Part shown: one piece after another, positions 7,755 through 16,636 of the stretch
Position numbering within the stretch: the stretch's first letter is position 1
Layout of the letters: each line of letters opens with the position of its first letter
NCBI GenBank assembly: GCA_002376965.1
Contig: DFOV01000205.1
Location: 1-27,372 of the forward strand
Direction: 5' to 3'
Length of the DNA stretch: 27,372 nt
DNA from: Gammaproteobacteria bacterium UBA3532
GTDB taxonomy: Bacteria; Pseudomonadota; Gammaproteobacteria; Enterobacterales; UBA3532
Program-made: the position numbers and the translations under genes
Notes under the pieces: model-generated
Database searches by the model: none
The model's input: the letters and a program-made list of their open reading frames with translations, nothing else
What the model was told of the DNA's origin: nothing

Positions 7755-8473
7755 TATCCTTCATGCCGCCACTGGCGCAGGGCACTCTGATTAAGCGCTA
7801 CAAACGGTTTTTGGCCAATATTGCCGTGAATCAAGGCTCAACGAACGAGGTTGACGAGCTGACGATCCACTGCCCAAATACCGGCGCAATGACTGGATGT
7901 GCTGAGCCGGGCTATCAGGTTTACTACTCTCAAAGCACCAATAGCAAGCGCAAGTACCCTCATACCTGGGAGCTAAGCCTGACTAATGATGGCCACTGGA
8001 TAGTTGTAAACACCCAACGAGCCAATCAATTACTCGCCAAACAACTCGCAACCGGAACCTTAAGTGGCCTTCCGCCATTTAACCGGGTCATTTCAGAAAT
8101 TAAATTTGGCAACAGCCGTCTCGACTTTGGACTGCTCACAGATGAGCAGCACATCCATTATGTTGAAGTAAAAAGCGTAACGTTAAATGATCAGGGCAAT
8201 GGATACTTTCCCGACGCCGTTTCCCTTCGTGGGCAAAAGCACTTACAGGAATTAATGTCCATCGTTGAGCAAGGTGGCTCAGCAACCTTGTTTTTCGCAG
8301 TTATGCACAGCGGCATTGAGCGGGTCGCGGCCGCAAAGCACGTCGACCCCGAATATGCACGTCTCCTAACCCTTGCCGCCCAAAAAGGCGTTCAAATCAT
8401 TGCCTGGAAAGCAGCGATTTCATCGACAGGTTTGTCATGGGCATGTCGATTACCTGTCATCATTGAAAACTGA
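7739..8473 (+). CDS. sfsA: SfsA family protein (sugar fermentation stimulation homologue)
   Basis: This 244-residue protein matches SfsA throughout: LIKRYKRFLANI, HCPNTGAMTGC, SKRKYPHTWEL and the later FGNSRLDFGLL and HYVEVKSVTL. The last two fit a PD-(D/E)XK nuclease-like core. E. coli SfsA binds DNA and influences maltose genes, but its biochemical role is unsettled. The start is taken as TTG at 7739 because GGAGAGG lies just upstream; an ATG at 7763 lacks a ribosome binding site but would give the shorter N-terminus of some homologues. The gene precedes dksA, as in E. coli. Confidence 0.93.
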   Translation: MATPLISFMPPLAQGTLIKRYKRFLANIAVNQGSTNEVDELTIHCPNTGAMTGCAEPGYQVYYSQSTNSKRKYPHTWELSLTNDGHWIVVNTQRANQLLAKQLATGTLSGLPPFNRVISEIKFGNSRLDFGLLTDEQHIHYVEVKSVTLNDQGNGYFPDAVSLRGQKHLQELMSIVEQGGSATLFFAVMHSGIERVAAAKHVDPEYARLLTLAAQKGVQIIAWKAAISSTGLSWACRLPVIIEN

Positions 8474-8557
8474 TCTATAATAGATGAATAGCCTGCGGTA
8501 ACGCGCTGATAAACAGGCGATAGCGGGGCGCTCTTGGTCGCTGAAATGCGTCGGTTA

Positions 8558-8572
8558 GCCAATAGTATTGGC
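8558..8572. other. Short inverted repeat upstream of dksA
   Basis: GCCAAT-AGT-ATTGGC forms a 6-bp stem that extends by GTT/AAC around a bulge. It lies about 85 bases after the sfsA stop with no T-run behind it, so it may be a weak sfsA terminator or an operator. Confidence 0.3.
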
Positions 8573-8618
8573 AACATTTCGTTATGTTATTCATAGCGTT
8601 ATTTGTTGAACATTATTA

Positions 8619-8647
8619 TTGCCTTTCCTCACTAATTCTGGTATCAA
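8619..8647 (+). promoter_or_regulatory. Candidate dksA promoter
   Basis: TTGCCT and TATCAA are separated by 17 bases, and the -10 is preceded by TGG, giving an extended -10. Transcription would begin about 33 bases before the dksA ATG. A TATAAT at 8476-8481, within the palindrome ATCTATAATAGAT, could be a second, more distal -10. Called by eye. Confidence 0.4.
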
Positions 8648-8686
8648 GTCCGCCCTCAATTTAAATTGTGTCGTGGAGAAAAGCAC

Positions 8687-9127
8687 ATGCCAAGCAAATC
8701 GACCGCCAATCTAGGCGTAATAGGCATCGCCCCGTACGAGCCAGAAGCAAATGAAGAGTACATGAATGATGAGCAGCGGGCGCATTTTCGCAGCATCCTC
8801 GAAGGTTGGAAAAAGCAATTGATGGAAGAAGTCGACCGCACAGTCCATCACATGAAAGATGATGCAGCGAACTTTCCCGACCCTGTCGATCGTGCAGCAC
8901 AGGAAGAGGAATTCAGCTTAGAGCTACGGACTCGTGATCGTGAGCGCAAGCTGATTAGAAAAATTGAAAAGACCTTAACAAAACTGAACGAAACCGACGA
9001 ATACGGCTATTGTGAAGCATGCGGCATCGAAATTGGCATTCGCCGTTTGGAGGCTAGACCTACCGCCGACCTGTGTGTCGACTGTAAATCACTGCAAGAG
9101 ATTAAAGAGCGCCAGTTTAATCACTAA
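8687..9127 (+). CDS. dksA: RNA polymerase-binding transcription factor DksA
   Basis: This 146-residue protein is nearly colinear with E. coli DksA. The coiled coil carries FPDPVDRAAQEEEF, with Asp65 and Asp68 at the tip that reaches into the RNA polymerase secondary channel. The C-terminal zinc finger has Cys109, Cys112, Cys130 and Cys133. With ppGpp it lowers rRNA transcription and activates amino acid genes in the stringent response. The start at 8687 was preferred over a GTG at 8666 because GGAGAAAAG precedes it and the N-terminus then has family length. All four cysteines are present, so this is the zinc form and not the cysteine-poor paralogue. Confidence 0.97.
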   Translation: MPSKSTANLGVIGIAPYEPEANEEYMNDEQRAHFRSILEGWKKQLMEEVDRTVHHMKDDAANFPDPVDRAAQEEEFSLELRTRDRERKLIRKIEKTLTKLNETDEYGYCEACGIEIGIRRLEARPTADLCVDCKSLQEIKERQFNH

Positions 9128-9160
9128 GGCGGCGCAGGTAGTATACAGCGACAAATGTCT

Positions 9161-9188
9161 GGGACGGAAAACATCAGTTTCCCGTCCC
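9161..9188 (+). terminator. Candidate hairpin after dksA
   Basis: GGGACGG and CCGTCCC form a 7-bp GC-rich stem, extended by AAA/TTT around a bulge, 33 bases after the dksA stop. The tail is not T-rich, so it may be a weak terminator or a 3' stabilising hairpin. Confidence 0.4.
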
Positions 9189-9266
9189 CTGTCTAGAGGC
9201 TGTTTATCTTTCATTAACAGTCTTTAGTATTCGTCGGAATACTGTAACAGATTTCTATTTAGCCTA

Positions 9267-10178
9267 TTGCCTCAGACTCCTCCAAACTATATCGGCCGTT
9301 TTGCGCCATCGCCAACAGGCCCTTTACACTTTGGCTCACTGGTCGCCGCCTTGGCCAGCTACCTTGATGCCAAAGCCAACCAAGGTGCTTGGCTGGTTCG
9401 TATTGAAGATATAGATGCCAATCGTTGCAAACCCGAGCATGCATCGTCCATCCTATCGATGCTCGAGCATTATGGATTGGAGTGGGACGGAGAGGTTGTG
9501 TATCAAACTCAGCGCCTACCACTTTATCAACAATATTTAGATGCGCTTATCCAGCAGAAAGAGGTTTACTGGTGTGAGTGCAGTCGTAAGAAATTACGCA
9601 ACTACCCCGGTCCCTATCCCGGCTTCTGCCGTGATAAAAACCTGCCCGCCTCAGCTTCACACGCGATTAGAATTAAGATGCCTTCCTGCTCGACTCACTT
9701 CGTCGATAAGTGCCTTGGCCCAGTCAACCTTCCTCCGGATGAAGTAGTCGAAGATTATATTATTAAACGCCGCGATGGCTTCTTTGCATACCAGCTAGTT
9801 GTCGTGATCGACGATATTGAACAGTCCATCAGCCATGTTGTACGTGGTCAGGATCTAATAAGTTTCACGCCGCGCCAATGCCAACTATTCGAGCTATTTG
9901 GCAAGTCGGCTCCGCAATATGGGCATATCCCGCTGGTACTCGATGAATATGGCAACAAGCTGAGCAAGCAAACCTTTGCCCCGGCGGTCACCGACGATGA
10001 CAAGCGCCAGCAACTGGCTCAGGCACTGACCTTTTTAGGCCTTCCGCCACCGAAAGATATAGCGAGTTCAGGCTGCGAACAACAATTGAGCTGGGGAATT
10101 GGGCTTTGGCCCAAGGAACATCATCTTATTGAGCATTTTAGAAAAAATGCTACGGCTGTACGCACGAATAATTTGTAG
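9267..10178 (+). CDS. gluQ: Glutamyl-Q tRNA(Asp) synthetase
   Basis: This 303-residue protein is a truncated glutamyl-tRNA synthetase homologue without an anticodon-binding domain. It attaches glutamate to queuosine at the anticodon of tRNA(Asp). Visible marks are YIGRFAPSPTGPLHFGSL with the HIGH-like HFGS, WLVRIEDID, the zinc site CEC with a later Cys in PGFCRDK, YQLVVVIDD, and KLSKQ in place of KMSKS. No ATG or GTG lies between the upstream in-frame stop and the conserved N-terminus, so the TTG at 9267 is the best start; it has no clear ribosome binding site. The position between dksA and pcnB is as in E. coli. Confidence 0.93.
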   Translation: MPQTPPNYIGRFAPSPTGPLHFGSLVAALASYLDAKANQGAWLVRIEDIDANRCKPEHASSILSMLEHYGLEWDGEVVYQTQRLPLYQQYLDALIQQKEVYWCECSRKKLRNYPGPYPGFCRDKNLPASASHAIRIKMPSCSTHFVDKCLGPVNLPPDEVVEDYIIKRRDGFFAYQLVVVIDDIEQSISHVVRGQDLISFTPRQCQLFELFGKSAPQYGHIPLVLDEYGNKLSKQTFAPAVTDDDKRQQLAQALTFLGLPPPKDIASSGCEQQLSWGIGLWPKEHHLIEHFRKNATAVRTNNL

Positions 10179-10235
10179 TACAATATGCGCCCACAAATTG
10201 GAACAATTAGCCAGATACAACTTAACGGGAACAGT

Positions 10236-10249
10236 GGAGTAGGACCATT
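10236..10249 (+). promoter_or_regulatory. pcnB ribosome binding site and ATT start codon
   Basis: GGAG at 10236-10239 stands seven bases before the ATT at 10247-10249. In this frame there is no ATG, GTG or TTG from the upstream stop at 10223 until an ATG at 10850, deep inside the conserved enzyme. Confidence 0.85.
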
Positions 10250-11626
10250 CTAAATAAATTATGGCATAATTGCCGGAACCTTATTCGAAAAGGAAACAAT
10301 GCATCAGGGCTTCAACCTCTTGTTATTCCACGAGCCCAACATTCCATATCCCGCAAACAAATCAGCGACAATGCGATTAAAGTCCTCCATCGGCTAAACA
10401 AAGCAGGTCATGAAGCCTATCTGGTCGGCGGTTGTTTACGCGATCTGCTACTGCAAAAATCGCCAAAAGATTTCGATATCGCTACAGATGCGAAACCCGA
10501 ACAAATCAAAGCGCTATTCCGCAATAGCCGGATTATTGGTCGCCGCTTCAAACTGGTTCATATCACCTTTGGTCGAGAAATTATTGAAGTCGCCACCTTC
10601 CGCGCCGGTAACCCCACTCCAGTTAAAGGGCGGGCAGAAACCAACGACTCTGGCCGTATTCTCCGTGATAACGTTTATGGAACTATTGAAGATGACGTTG
10701 TCAGGCGAGACTTCACCGTCAATGCACTTTACTATTCAATAAAAGATTTTCACCTTCTCGATTACGCTGGTGCTCTAAAGGATATTGAAAAGCAACGCAT
10801 CCAAATCATTGGCGATCCGGAAACCCGCTTTCGCGAAGATCCGGTTCGGATGCTTCGAGCCGTTCGGTTTGCCGAAAAGCTTGGTTTTGTCATTGCTCCC
10901 GAAACCGCATCACAGATACACCATCTGGCTCACTTGCTAAAAGACATTCCTCCAGCTCGCTTGTTCGAAGAAAGCAATAAGCTGTTCCTGAGTGGTGCAG
11001 GTCACAACACGTTCTTGTCACTGCAACGTTATGAACTATTCGCCCCACTCTATCCGCAAACGGCTGAACAGTTGGCAGGCCCTCAAGGGCAGAAAACCCA
11101 GCAATTGCTGGAGTTAGCGATGCAAGGAACGGATAGCAGAGTCAATCAGGAACGCCCGGTCAGCCCAGCCTTTATCAACGCGGCTTTGCTTTGGCATAGT
11201 GTTCAGGGCATGGCGAATCATTTTATTGAACGCGGTGAACCCAAGGTACCCGCTTTCCAGCAAGCCATCAGCATCGTCCTTGGTCGCCAGGCTCAAAGCG
11301 TGTCTATTCCCAAGCATTTCACTTCAGCAATGCGCGAAATATGGTCATTGCAGGTTCGATTTGAACAGCGAAAGAATCGTAAAACCCGCCAGCTTCTGGA
11401 GCAAAAACGTTTTCGCGCCGCCTACGACTTACTGCTACTTCGTGCCAAGATCGGCGAAATAGATAATCAACTAGCAGAGTGGTGGACAGCTTTTCAAACA
11501 GCGGATGAGCAAGAACAAAACGCCATGATCAACCGCGAGCAGCGGACTAACCCAAAGGCTGGACGTCGCCGTAAACGTCCATCTCGTAATCGGCGCAAGC
11601 AAGCGCCAAAACCGTCAGACTCATGA
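10247..11626 (+). CDS. pcnB: Poly(A) polymerase I, initiated at ATT
   Basis: Read from ATT at 10247 this is a 459-residue protein, against 465 in E. coli, with no frameshift. It adds poly(A) tails to RNA 3' ends and so speeds their decay. The N-terminus aligns with E. coli PcnB through NCRNLIRK and the IPR-QH-ISRK region. The nucleotidyltransferase core has LVGGCLRDLLL and the metal-binding Asp75 and Asp77 in KDFD, then RRFKLVHI, IIEVATFRAG, RRDFTVNALYY and REDPVRMLRAVRF. The C-terminus is a highly basic tail (GRRRKRPSRNRRK) that probably binds RNA. An ATG-based call would begin at 10850 and lose the whole catalytic domain. The gene overlaps folK by four bases (ATGA). E. coli pcnB is also known to start at AUU, which keeps expression low. 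Confidence 0.94.
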   Translation: MLNKLWHNCRNLIRKGNNASGLQPLVIPRAQHSISRKQISDNAIKVLHRLNKAGHEAYLVGGCLRDLLLQKSPKDFDIATDAKPEQIKALFRNSRIIGRRFKLVHITFGREIIEVATFRAGNPTPVKGRAETNDSGRILRDNVYGTIEDDVVRRDFTVNALYYSIKDFHLLDYAGALKDIEKQRIQIIGDPETRFREDPVRMLRAVRFAEKLGFVIAPETASQIHHLAHLLKDIPPARLFEESNKLFLSGAGHNTFLSLQRYELFAPLYPQTAEQLAGPQGQKTQQLLELAMQGTDSRVNQERPVSPAFINAALLWHSVQGMANHFIERGEPKVPAFQQAISIVLGRQAQSVSIPKHFTSAMREIWSLQVRFEQRKNRKTRQLLEQKRFRAAYDLLLLRAKIGEIDNQLAEWWTAFQTADEQEQNAMINREQRTNPKAGRRRKRPSRNRRKQAPKPSDS

Positions 11627-12126
11627 TTAGCTACATTGGGCTCGGCAGCAACCTGGCACATCCAGTAAGCCAACTGGAGCAAGCACTCCAGCTTGTTGCA
11701 CAGCTGCCTCAAACCACGCTTCTAGAGACTTCCAGTTTTTATCGCAATAAACCGATGGGTCCACAAGATCAACCCGACTATGTCAACGCCGTATGTTCAG
11801 TCGACACCCTGCTTGATCCCCTCTCACTATTGGGCCAACTTCAGGCCATTGAGCTGCAATGTGGACGTGAGAGAAAGGAAGAGCGCTGGGGGCCAAGAAC
11901 CCTCGACCTCGACATTTTGCTTTTTGCTGACCAGGTAATTCAACATCCCGACCTAGTCGTTCCTCATTATGGCATGCGCGAGCGAAACTTTGTTATCTTA
12001 CCACTTTTGGAAATTGCCCCTAATTTAAGTATACGTTTTAGCAACGATACACATGTATCGATAGCGCTAACAGAACTGGCGCGACCATTTGACACCAACG
12101 ACCTGGAGAAAATTGAACGTGGCTAA
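11623..12126 (+). CDS. folK: 6-hydroxymethyl-7,8-dihydropterin pyrophosphokinase
   Basis: This 167-residue HPPK transfers pyrophosphate from ATP to 6-hydroxymethyl-dihydropterin in folate synthesis. It has the family start [30 protein letters not shown], and the complete signature [15 protein letters not shown] with the two metal-binding aspartates, followed by [16 protein letters not shown]. It overlaps pcnB by four bases and panB by eight, so it sits within a tightly coupled pcnB-folK-panB-panC unit. A second, divergent family member lies at 18256-18801; this copy has the complete motif and is the likely folate enzyme. Confidence 0.95.
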   Translation: MISYIGLGSNLAHPVSQLEQALQLVAQLPQTTLLETSSFYRNKPMGPQDQPDYVNAVCSVDTLLDPLSLLGQLQAIELQCGRERKEERWGPRTLDLDILLFADQVIQHPDLVVPHYGMRERNFVILPLLEIAPNLSIRFSNDTHVSIALTELARPFDTNDLEKIERG

Positions 12127-12919
12127 CAGCAAAGTGACTATCAAAGCATTGCAGCAGATGAAAGACAATGGCGAAAAGATTGCTACGCTAACGGCCTATG
12201 ACGCAACATTTGCCGCCACCATGGAAGCCAATGGAGTTGAGATGATTCTCGTTGGCGACTCCTTGGGCATGGTATTACAAGGGCATGACAGCACACTTCC
12301 TGTCAGCATCGACGACATGGCTTATCACGTAGCAGCCGTTAAGCGCGGTACCCAACGCGCTTTCATCGTCGCCGATCTGCCTTTTATGAGCTATGCCACC
12401 TATGAGCAAGGCTTGGCAAATGCTCAAAAGCTGATGCAGGCTGGTGCGCATATGATTAAGCTTGAAGGCGGACAGCGGCACAGTAACTTAATCCAGGCGC
12501 TGGTTGAGCTGGGAACGCCAGTCTGTGGGCATTTGGGTCTTACCCCACAGTCGGTCAACGCGATGGGCGGATATAAGGTTCAAGGAAAAGAAGCTGCAGC
12601 CGCAGAAAAGCTAATCCAAGATGCAATGGCGCTGGAAGCAGCAGGGTGTCAACTGCTGGTACTTGAATGTGTCCCAACCCCATTAGCCCAAGAAGTGACC
12701 AACGAGCTGCAGATCCCTGTTATTGGCATCGGTGCAGGCAATGTTACCGACGGTCAGGTTCTGGTCATGCACGATATGTTGGGCTTAAATCTAGGTAAGC
12801 CACCCAAGTTTGTTAAGAACTTTATGACCGAGGCCAGCGACATTAGCGATGCCTTTGGACGCTATGTAAGTGAAGTCAAAGCAGGAACCTTTCCTGGTGC
12901 GGCCCACAGCTTTCACTGA
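12119..12919 (+). CDS. panB: 3-methyl-2-oxobutanoate hydroxymethyltransferase
   Basis: This 266-residue enzyme (264 in E. coli) converts 2-oxoisovalerate to ketopantoate with methylenetetrahydrofolate, the first step of pantothenate synthesis. Motifs include [62 protein letters not shown] and [18 protein letters not shown]. The start is GTG at 12119, ten bases after GGAG and matching the family N-terminus; a TTG at 12089 would add ten residues. It overlaps folK by eight bases. Folate from FolK and 2-oxoisovalerate from the ilv pathway are both its inputs. Confidence 0.96.
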   Translation: MANSKVTIKALQQMKDNGEKIATLTAYDATFAATMEANGVEMILVGDSLGMVLQGHDSTLPVSIDDMAYHVAAVKRGTQRAFIVADLPFMSYATYEQGLANAQKLMQAGAHMIKLEGGQRHSNLIQALVELGTPVCGHLGLTPQSVNAMGGYKVQGKEAAAAEKLIQDAMALEAAGCQLLVLECVPTPLAQEVTNELQIPVIGIGAGNVTDGQVLVMHDMLGLNLGKPPKFVKNFMTEASDISDAFGRYVSEVKAGTFPGAAHSFH

Positions 12920-12942
12920 TCCTTGTAGACAGGAAGCCTGTT

Positions 12943-13794
12943 ATGGAAATTATTTCGAAAATCGACGTGTTACGCGATACACTAAAACAAGCCCGTCAAG
13001 ATGAGCAGTCTTTGTGCTTTGTTCCTACGATGGGGAATCTGCACTCAGGTCACCTTGAGCTGGTTAAACGCGCCAAACAGCTGGGAGAACTTGTTGTTGT
13101 CAGCATTTTTGTGAATCCACTGCAATTTGGTGCAAATGAAGACTTAGACAACTACCCACGAACATTGGAGGCAGACTGCCAGGCTTTGCAAGCCGAAGGC
13201 GTGGATTTTGTGTTTACGCCAACGGTCGCAGACATGTATGGTGACAACCAAAAGAACCATACTCAGGTTATTGTACCCGGCCTGACAGAATGCCTCTGCG
13301 GCGGCAGCCGCCCCGGACACTTTGACGGCGTCGCCACCGTTGTCACCAAGCTATTTAATATGGTACAGCCTGATTTCGCTATATTTGGTGAAAAAGATTT
13401 TCAGCAGTTACAGGTGATTCGTAAGCTCACCCATGACTTGGCATTACCTATCACCATTGTTGGCGTCCCCACAGTGCGTGAACCCTCAGGCTTAGCCAAG
13501 AGCTCTCGTAATGGCTACCTTACCCAGGATCAAAAAGAGCAGGCGGCTCAACTCTATCGCTGCCTTCAAGACTGCGCCCGAGAGCTTAAACACACAGGCG
13601 TTGATCATAAGGCCCTAGAGAAAGGCTATATCGATAAGCTTAATCAGGCAGGGTTTCGTACCGACTACTTTGAAATTTGTGATGCACACACCCTAGAACC
13701 AGCATCTGCAGAAAGCCACAACCTAGTAATTTGTGCTGCAGCATTCCTGGGTAAAACCCGTCTGATTGATAATATACAGGTTCATCGAACATAA
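12943..13794 (+). CDS. panC: Pantothenate synthetase
   Basis: This 283-residue enzyme, the same length as in E. coli, joins pantoate and beta-alanine with ATP. It carries the HIGH-like motif in PTMGNLHSGHLELV, FVNPLQFGANEDLDNYPRT, GKEDFQQ-type FGEKDFQQLQVIRK, and the KMSKS-like KSSRNGYL. It follows panB by 23 bases with AGGAAG before the ATG. No panD (aspartate decarboxylase) follows, so beta-alanine must come from elsewhere in the genome. It ends a few bases before a long inverted repeat and converges on pnp. Confidence 0.96.
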   Translation: MEIISKIDVLRDTLKQARQDEQSLCFVPTMGNLHSGHLELVKRAKQLGELVVVSIFVNPLQFGANEDLDNYPRTLEADCQALQAEGVDFVFTPTVADMYGDNQKNHTQVIVPGLTECLCGGSRPGHFDGVATVVTKLFNMVQPDFAIFGEKDFQQLQVIRKLTHDLALPITIVGVPTVREPSGLAKSSRNGYLTQDQKEQAAQLYRCLQDCARELKHTGVDHKALEKGYIDKLNQAGFRTDYFEICDAHTLEPASAESHNLVICAAAFLGKTRLIDNIQVHRT

Positions 13795-13801
13795 GTTTTT
13801 T

Positions 13802-13920
13802 GCTCATCAGGTAGCGGCTAGTTTGCTATCAGAAACGTTGCGCGGATGGACCCGCGCCCGAGCCTACATGGATGTATTCACGGCGTTTTCTGAAAGTAAA
13901 CTAGCCGCTACCTGATGAGC
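13802..13920. repeat. Long nested inverted repeat between panC and pnp
   Basis: The outer arms, 13802-13824 and 13898-13920, are a perfect 23-bp inverted repeat, beginning GCTCATCAGG and ending CCTGATGAGC. Pairing continues imperfectly inward for about 15 bases (TCAGAAA with TTTCTGA). The loop holds two smaller hairpins, GCGCGG-ATGGAC-CCGCGC (13840-13857) and ACAT-GG-ATGT. A T-run precedes the left arm and an A-run follows the right arm after GATAAGC. Neither strand has the T-tract of a terminator on its own. It looks like a palindromic intergenic repeat of REP or MITE type; no open frame is inside. Confidence 0.8.
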
Positions 13921-13927
13921 GATAAGC

Positions 13928-13957
13928 AAAAAAAAAGCAGGGTCATAAACCCTGCTT
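13928..13957 (-). terminator. pnp transcription terminator
   Basis: On the minus strand AAGCAGGG and CCCTGCTT form an 8-bp stem with a 7-base loop, followed by a run of T residues, about 25 bases after the pnp stop. Confidence 0.88.
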
Positions 13958-13981
13958 CCTGACGCCTAAAAGAATAAGCCG

Positions 13982-16087
13982 CTAGTCGCGAACTTTTTCT
14001 TCTTCTGTCACTGCTTTCATGGAAAGCTTCACACGTCCTTGACGGTCTAACTCCAGGCATTTAACCCATACTTCTTGTCCTTCTTGAAGAACATCAGTTA
14101 CTTTCTCAACTCGTTCGTCACTGATTTGTGAAATATGAACTAAACCATCCTTGCCTGGAAGAACATTTACAAATGCACCAAAATCCATGATCTTGCTGAC
14201 TTTACCGAAATAAACAGTACCAGGCTCGATTTCAGCAGTAATAGCTTCGATTTTCTTACGAGCGTTCTCGCCTTGAGCCAAGTCGACAGCGAAGATCTTA
14301 ACTTCACCATCATCAGCCAAATCAATCGTTGTACCAGTCTCTTCGGTTAGCTGGCGAATTGTCGCGCCACCTTTACCAATAACATCACGGATTTTCTCTG
14401 GATTTATTTTGAAAGAAATAATGCGTGGTGCAAATTCAGAAACATCATCACGGGCTACATTGATCGCCTGATTCATCACTTCTAGGATATGTAAGCGACC
14501 AGCTTGTGCCTGACGCAAAGCCACTTCCATAATTTCTTTGGTGATACCGTCGATCTTGATATCCATTTGCAAAGCAGTAATACCAGTTGAGGTACCAGCG
14601 ACTTTAAAGTCCATATCACCCAAGTGATCCTCGTCACCCATGATGTCAGAAAGCACCGCGTAACGATCACCCTCTTTAATCAATCCCATTGCAATACCAG
14701 CAACAGGCGCTTTTAAAGGTACACCAGCATCCATCATTGCAAGGCTTGCCCCACAAACACTGGCCATAGAGCTGGAGCCATTTGACTCGGTTATTTCAGA
14801 AACAACACGAACGGTGTATGGGAACTCATCACCTTTTGGCATAACCGCCTGCACACCACGTTTAGCCAAACGACCATGACCGATTTCGCGACGCTTAGGG
14901 CTGCCGACCATGCCGGTTTCACCAACAGAATATGGAGGGAAGTTGTAGTGCAACATGAAGTTGGAGCGACTCTCACCTTCAAGCGCATCAATAATCTGAG
15001 TATCTTTATCCGTACCCAACGTGGTAACGACTAATGCCTGCGTCTCACCCCGAGTAAACAGTGCCGAACCGTGTGTTTTAGGCAGCACATTGGTCTTAAC
15101 GTAGATCGCTCGGATCATGTCATTGTCACGACCATCGATGCGTGGCTCACCATTCAAAATAGCTTCACGAACGGTCGATTTCTCAATCTTACCTAGAAGA
15201 TCACAGACTTCGCCTTTCTCTGGTCCATTTTCATCATCTTCGTTAACAAGGCTGCTAACAACCTGCTCTTTAATTTCGTTCAAGCGATCTTTACGAACAA
15301 GCTTGTCCGCAATAGTAAAGGCTTCTTTCACTGCTCCCTGAGCAATTTCAGCGACCTTTGCCTTAAGGTCAGCATTATCTTCAGCAGGAGTCCACTCCCA
15401 CTTGGGAGTATTAACTTCTGCAGCAAACTCTTTAATTGCATTGATTGCTACCTGAAGCTGCTCATGGCCATAGACCACGGCACCAAGCATGACATCTTCA
15501 GGAAGCGATTTAGCTTCAGATTCAACCATCAATACAGCATTTTCGGTTCCGGCAACCACCAGATCCAGATCAGAATCCGCGATTGCAGAATATCCAGGAT
15601 TCAGGATATACGATCCATCTTTATAGCCAACGCGAGCTGCACCAAGCGGCCCGTTAAAAGGAACGCCAGAAATTTCAAGTGCAGCGGAAACCCCTATCAT
15701 CGAAGCCAGGTCCGGATCTTGATCTTGATTGCTGGAAAGAACCGTCGCAATAACTTGCACTTCATTCATGAATCCGTCAGGGAATAGCGGACGAATGGGG
15801 CGGTCGATGAGTCGAGCTGTCAATGTTTCTTTTTCAGATGGTCGGCCTTCACGTTTAAAAAAGCCGCCTGGAATTTTGCCTGCCGCATAGGCGCGTTCTT
15901 GGTAATTTACCGTTAACGGAAAAAAGCTCTTGGCAGGGTCTGCTTCTTTCTGCGCAACAACAGTTACTAAAACTGTCGTATCGTCAAAACTTACTAACAC
16001 GGCCGCTGTAGCTTGACGAGCAACAACGCCGGTCTCTAATGTCACAGTATGATTGCCATACTGAAATTCTTTTCTAATTGGATTCAC
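13982..16087 (-). CDS. pnp: Polyribonucleotide nucleotidyltransferase
   Basis: This 701-residue PNPase (711 in E. coli) degrades RNA 3' to 5' with phosphate and is a core degradosome enzyme. In order: first RNase PH domain with [25 protein letters not shown] and [15 protein letters not shown], a helical linker, the second RNase PH domain with [36 protein letters not shown] and [10 protein letters not shown], a KH domain with [10 protein letters not shown], and an S1 domain with [18 protein letters not shown] and [10 protein letters not shown]. All catalytic regions look intact. It follows rpsO with a terminator-like palindrome between, as in E. coli, where pnp controls its own leader. PcnB in the same window supplies the tails this enzyme removes. 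Confidence 0.97.
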   Translation of the reverse strand: MNPIRKEFQYGNHTVTLETGVVARQATAAVLVSFDDTTVLVTVVAQKEADPAKSFFPLTVNYQERAYAAGKIPGGFFKREGRPSEKETLTARLIDRPIRPLFPDGFMNEVQVIATVLSSNQDQDPDLASMIGVSAALEISGVPFNGPLGAARVGYKDGSYILNPGYSAIADSDLDLVVAGTENAVLMVESEAKSLPEDVMLGAVVYGHEQLQVAINAIKEFAAEVNTPKWEWTPAEDNADLKAKVAEIAQGAVKEAFTIADKLVRKDRLNEIKEQVVSSLVNEDDENGPEKGEVCDLLGKIEKSTVREAILNGEPRIDGRDNDMIRAIYVKTNVLPKTHGSALFTRGETQALVVTTLGTDKDTQIIDALEGESRSNFMLHYNFPPYSVGETGMVGSPKRREIGHGRLAKRGVQAVMPKGDEFPYTVRVVSEITESNGSSSMASVCGASLAMMDAGVPLKAPVAGIAMGLIKEGDRYAVLSDIMGDEDHLGDMDFKVAGTSTGITALQMDIKIDGITKEIMEVALRQAQAGRLHILEVMNQAINVARDDVSEFAPRIISFKINPEKIRDVIGKGGATIRQLTEETGTTIDLADDGEVKIFAVDLAQGENARKKIEAITAEIEPGTVYFGKVSKIMDFGAFVNVLPGKDGLVHISQISDERVEKVTDVLQEGQEVWVKCLELDRQGRVKLSMKAVTEEEKVRD

Positions 16088-16162
16088 TCGCGATTCCTTA
16101 TTGATTACTTTCTACTTTCTTTTCATTTACGTACGTACAACTTTCTATCGCCCAAAAGCGAA

Positions 16163-16186
16163 AAGGCCTTGCAATTGCAAGGCCTT
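16163..16186 (-). terminator. Palindrome between rpsO and pnp
   Basis: A perfect 24-base palindrome, two AAGGCCTTGC-type arms around AATT, lies 18 bases after the rpsO stop. On the minus strand it is followed by TTTTCGCTTTT. It fits the partial terminator known between rpsO and pnp, with read-through to pnp. Confidence 0.8.
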
Positions 16187-16203
16187 GGAACAACTCTCTA
16201 AAC

Positions 16204-16473
16204 TTATCGGCGAATACCGAGTTTAGCGATTAAGCTGTTATATCGTTCGACATCTTTTCGCTTCAGATAGTCTAGCAACTTACGACGTTGACTAACCATT
16301 CGTAGCAAACCACGACGAGAGTGGTTGTCTTTCTTATTCGCTTTAAAATGGTCTTGCAAGTCGTTAATACGTGCGGTTAACAATCCAACCTGAACTTCAG
16401 GTGAACCTGTATCGCCTTCGCCACGCGCTAGGTCTGCAACGATTTTAGCCTTGTCTTCTGCATTTAGTGACAT
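16204..16473 (-). CDS. rpsO: 30S ribosomal protein S15
   Basis: This 89-residue protein is exactly the usual S15 length. It binds 16S rRNA early in 30S assembly. Family motifs visible are [42 protein letters not shown] sequence from about residue 20, [16 protein letters not shown], and [13 protein letters not shown] at the end. The ATG follows AGGAGT. The usual upstream neighbour truB is absent; a TraB/GumN-family gene takes its place. Confidence 0.98.
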   Translation of the reverse strand: MSLNAEDKAKIVADLARGEGDTGSPEVQVGLLTARINDLQDHFKANKKDNHSRRGLLRMVSQRRKLLDYLKRKDVERYNSLIAKLGIRR

Positions 16474-16542
16474 AGTCGTACTCCTACTATAGTTGATGAA
16501 TGGCGACCGATCACTAATTCAGCCGCCAAAAATTAGTTCAGT

Positions 16543-16551
16543 ATTCTACCA
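16543..16551 (-). promoter_or_regulatory. Candidate rpsO promoter, extended -10
   Basis: TGGTAGAAT on the minus strand is a good extended -10 (TGN plus TAGAAT), about 70 bases before the rpsO ATG. No strong -35 is seen. An independent promoter would be needed because truB is not upstream. Confidence 0.4.
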
Positions 16552-16636
16552 GTTTTCGCCCCAGCCTCCAGCTTTTTTTGAGTTTAGCTGTGCAAATATG
16601 AATACAAAATACTGGCTTGCTATAGCGCTCAAAAAA

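Noticed and set aside
8392..8900. Minus-strand open frames around dksA
   Set aside because: They run opposite to well-conserved sfsA and dksA coding sequence and look like antisense shadows.
10410..10742. A 110-codon open frame in another phase inside pcnB
   Set aside because: It lies within the conserved catalytic region of pcnB read from ATT and shows no family pattern; it is a shadow frame.
10850..11626. A short pcnB starting at the ATG at 10850, implying a truncated or broken gene
   Set aside because: The same frame is open upstream to 10226 and encodes the conserved N-terminal half with a ribosome binding site and ATT start, so the gene is intact.
13802..13920. Integron attC site or a simple rho-independent terminator
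   Set aside because: There are no integron core-site motifs or integrase, and neither strand has a T-tract after the stem; the real pnp terminator is the separate hairpin at 13928-13957.
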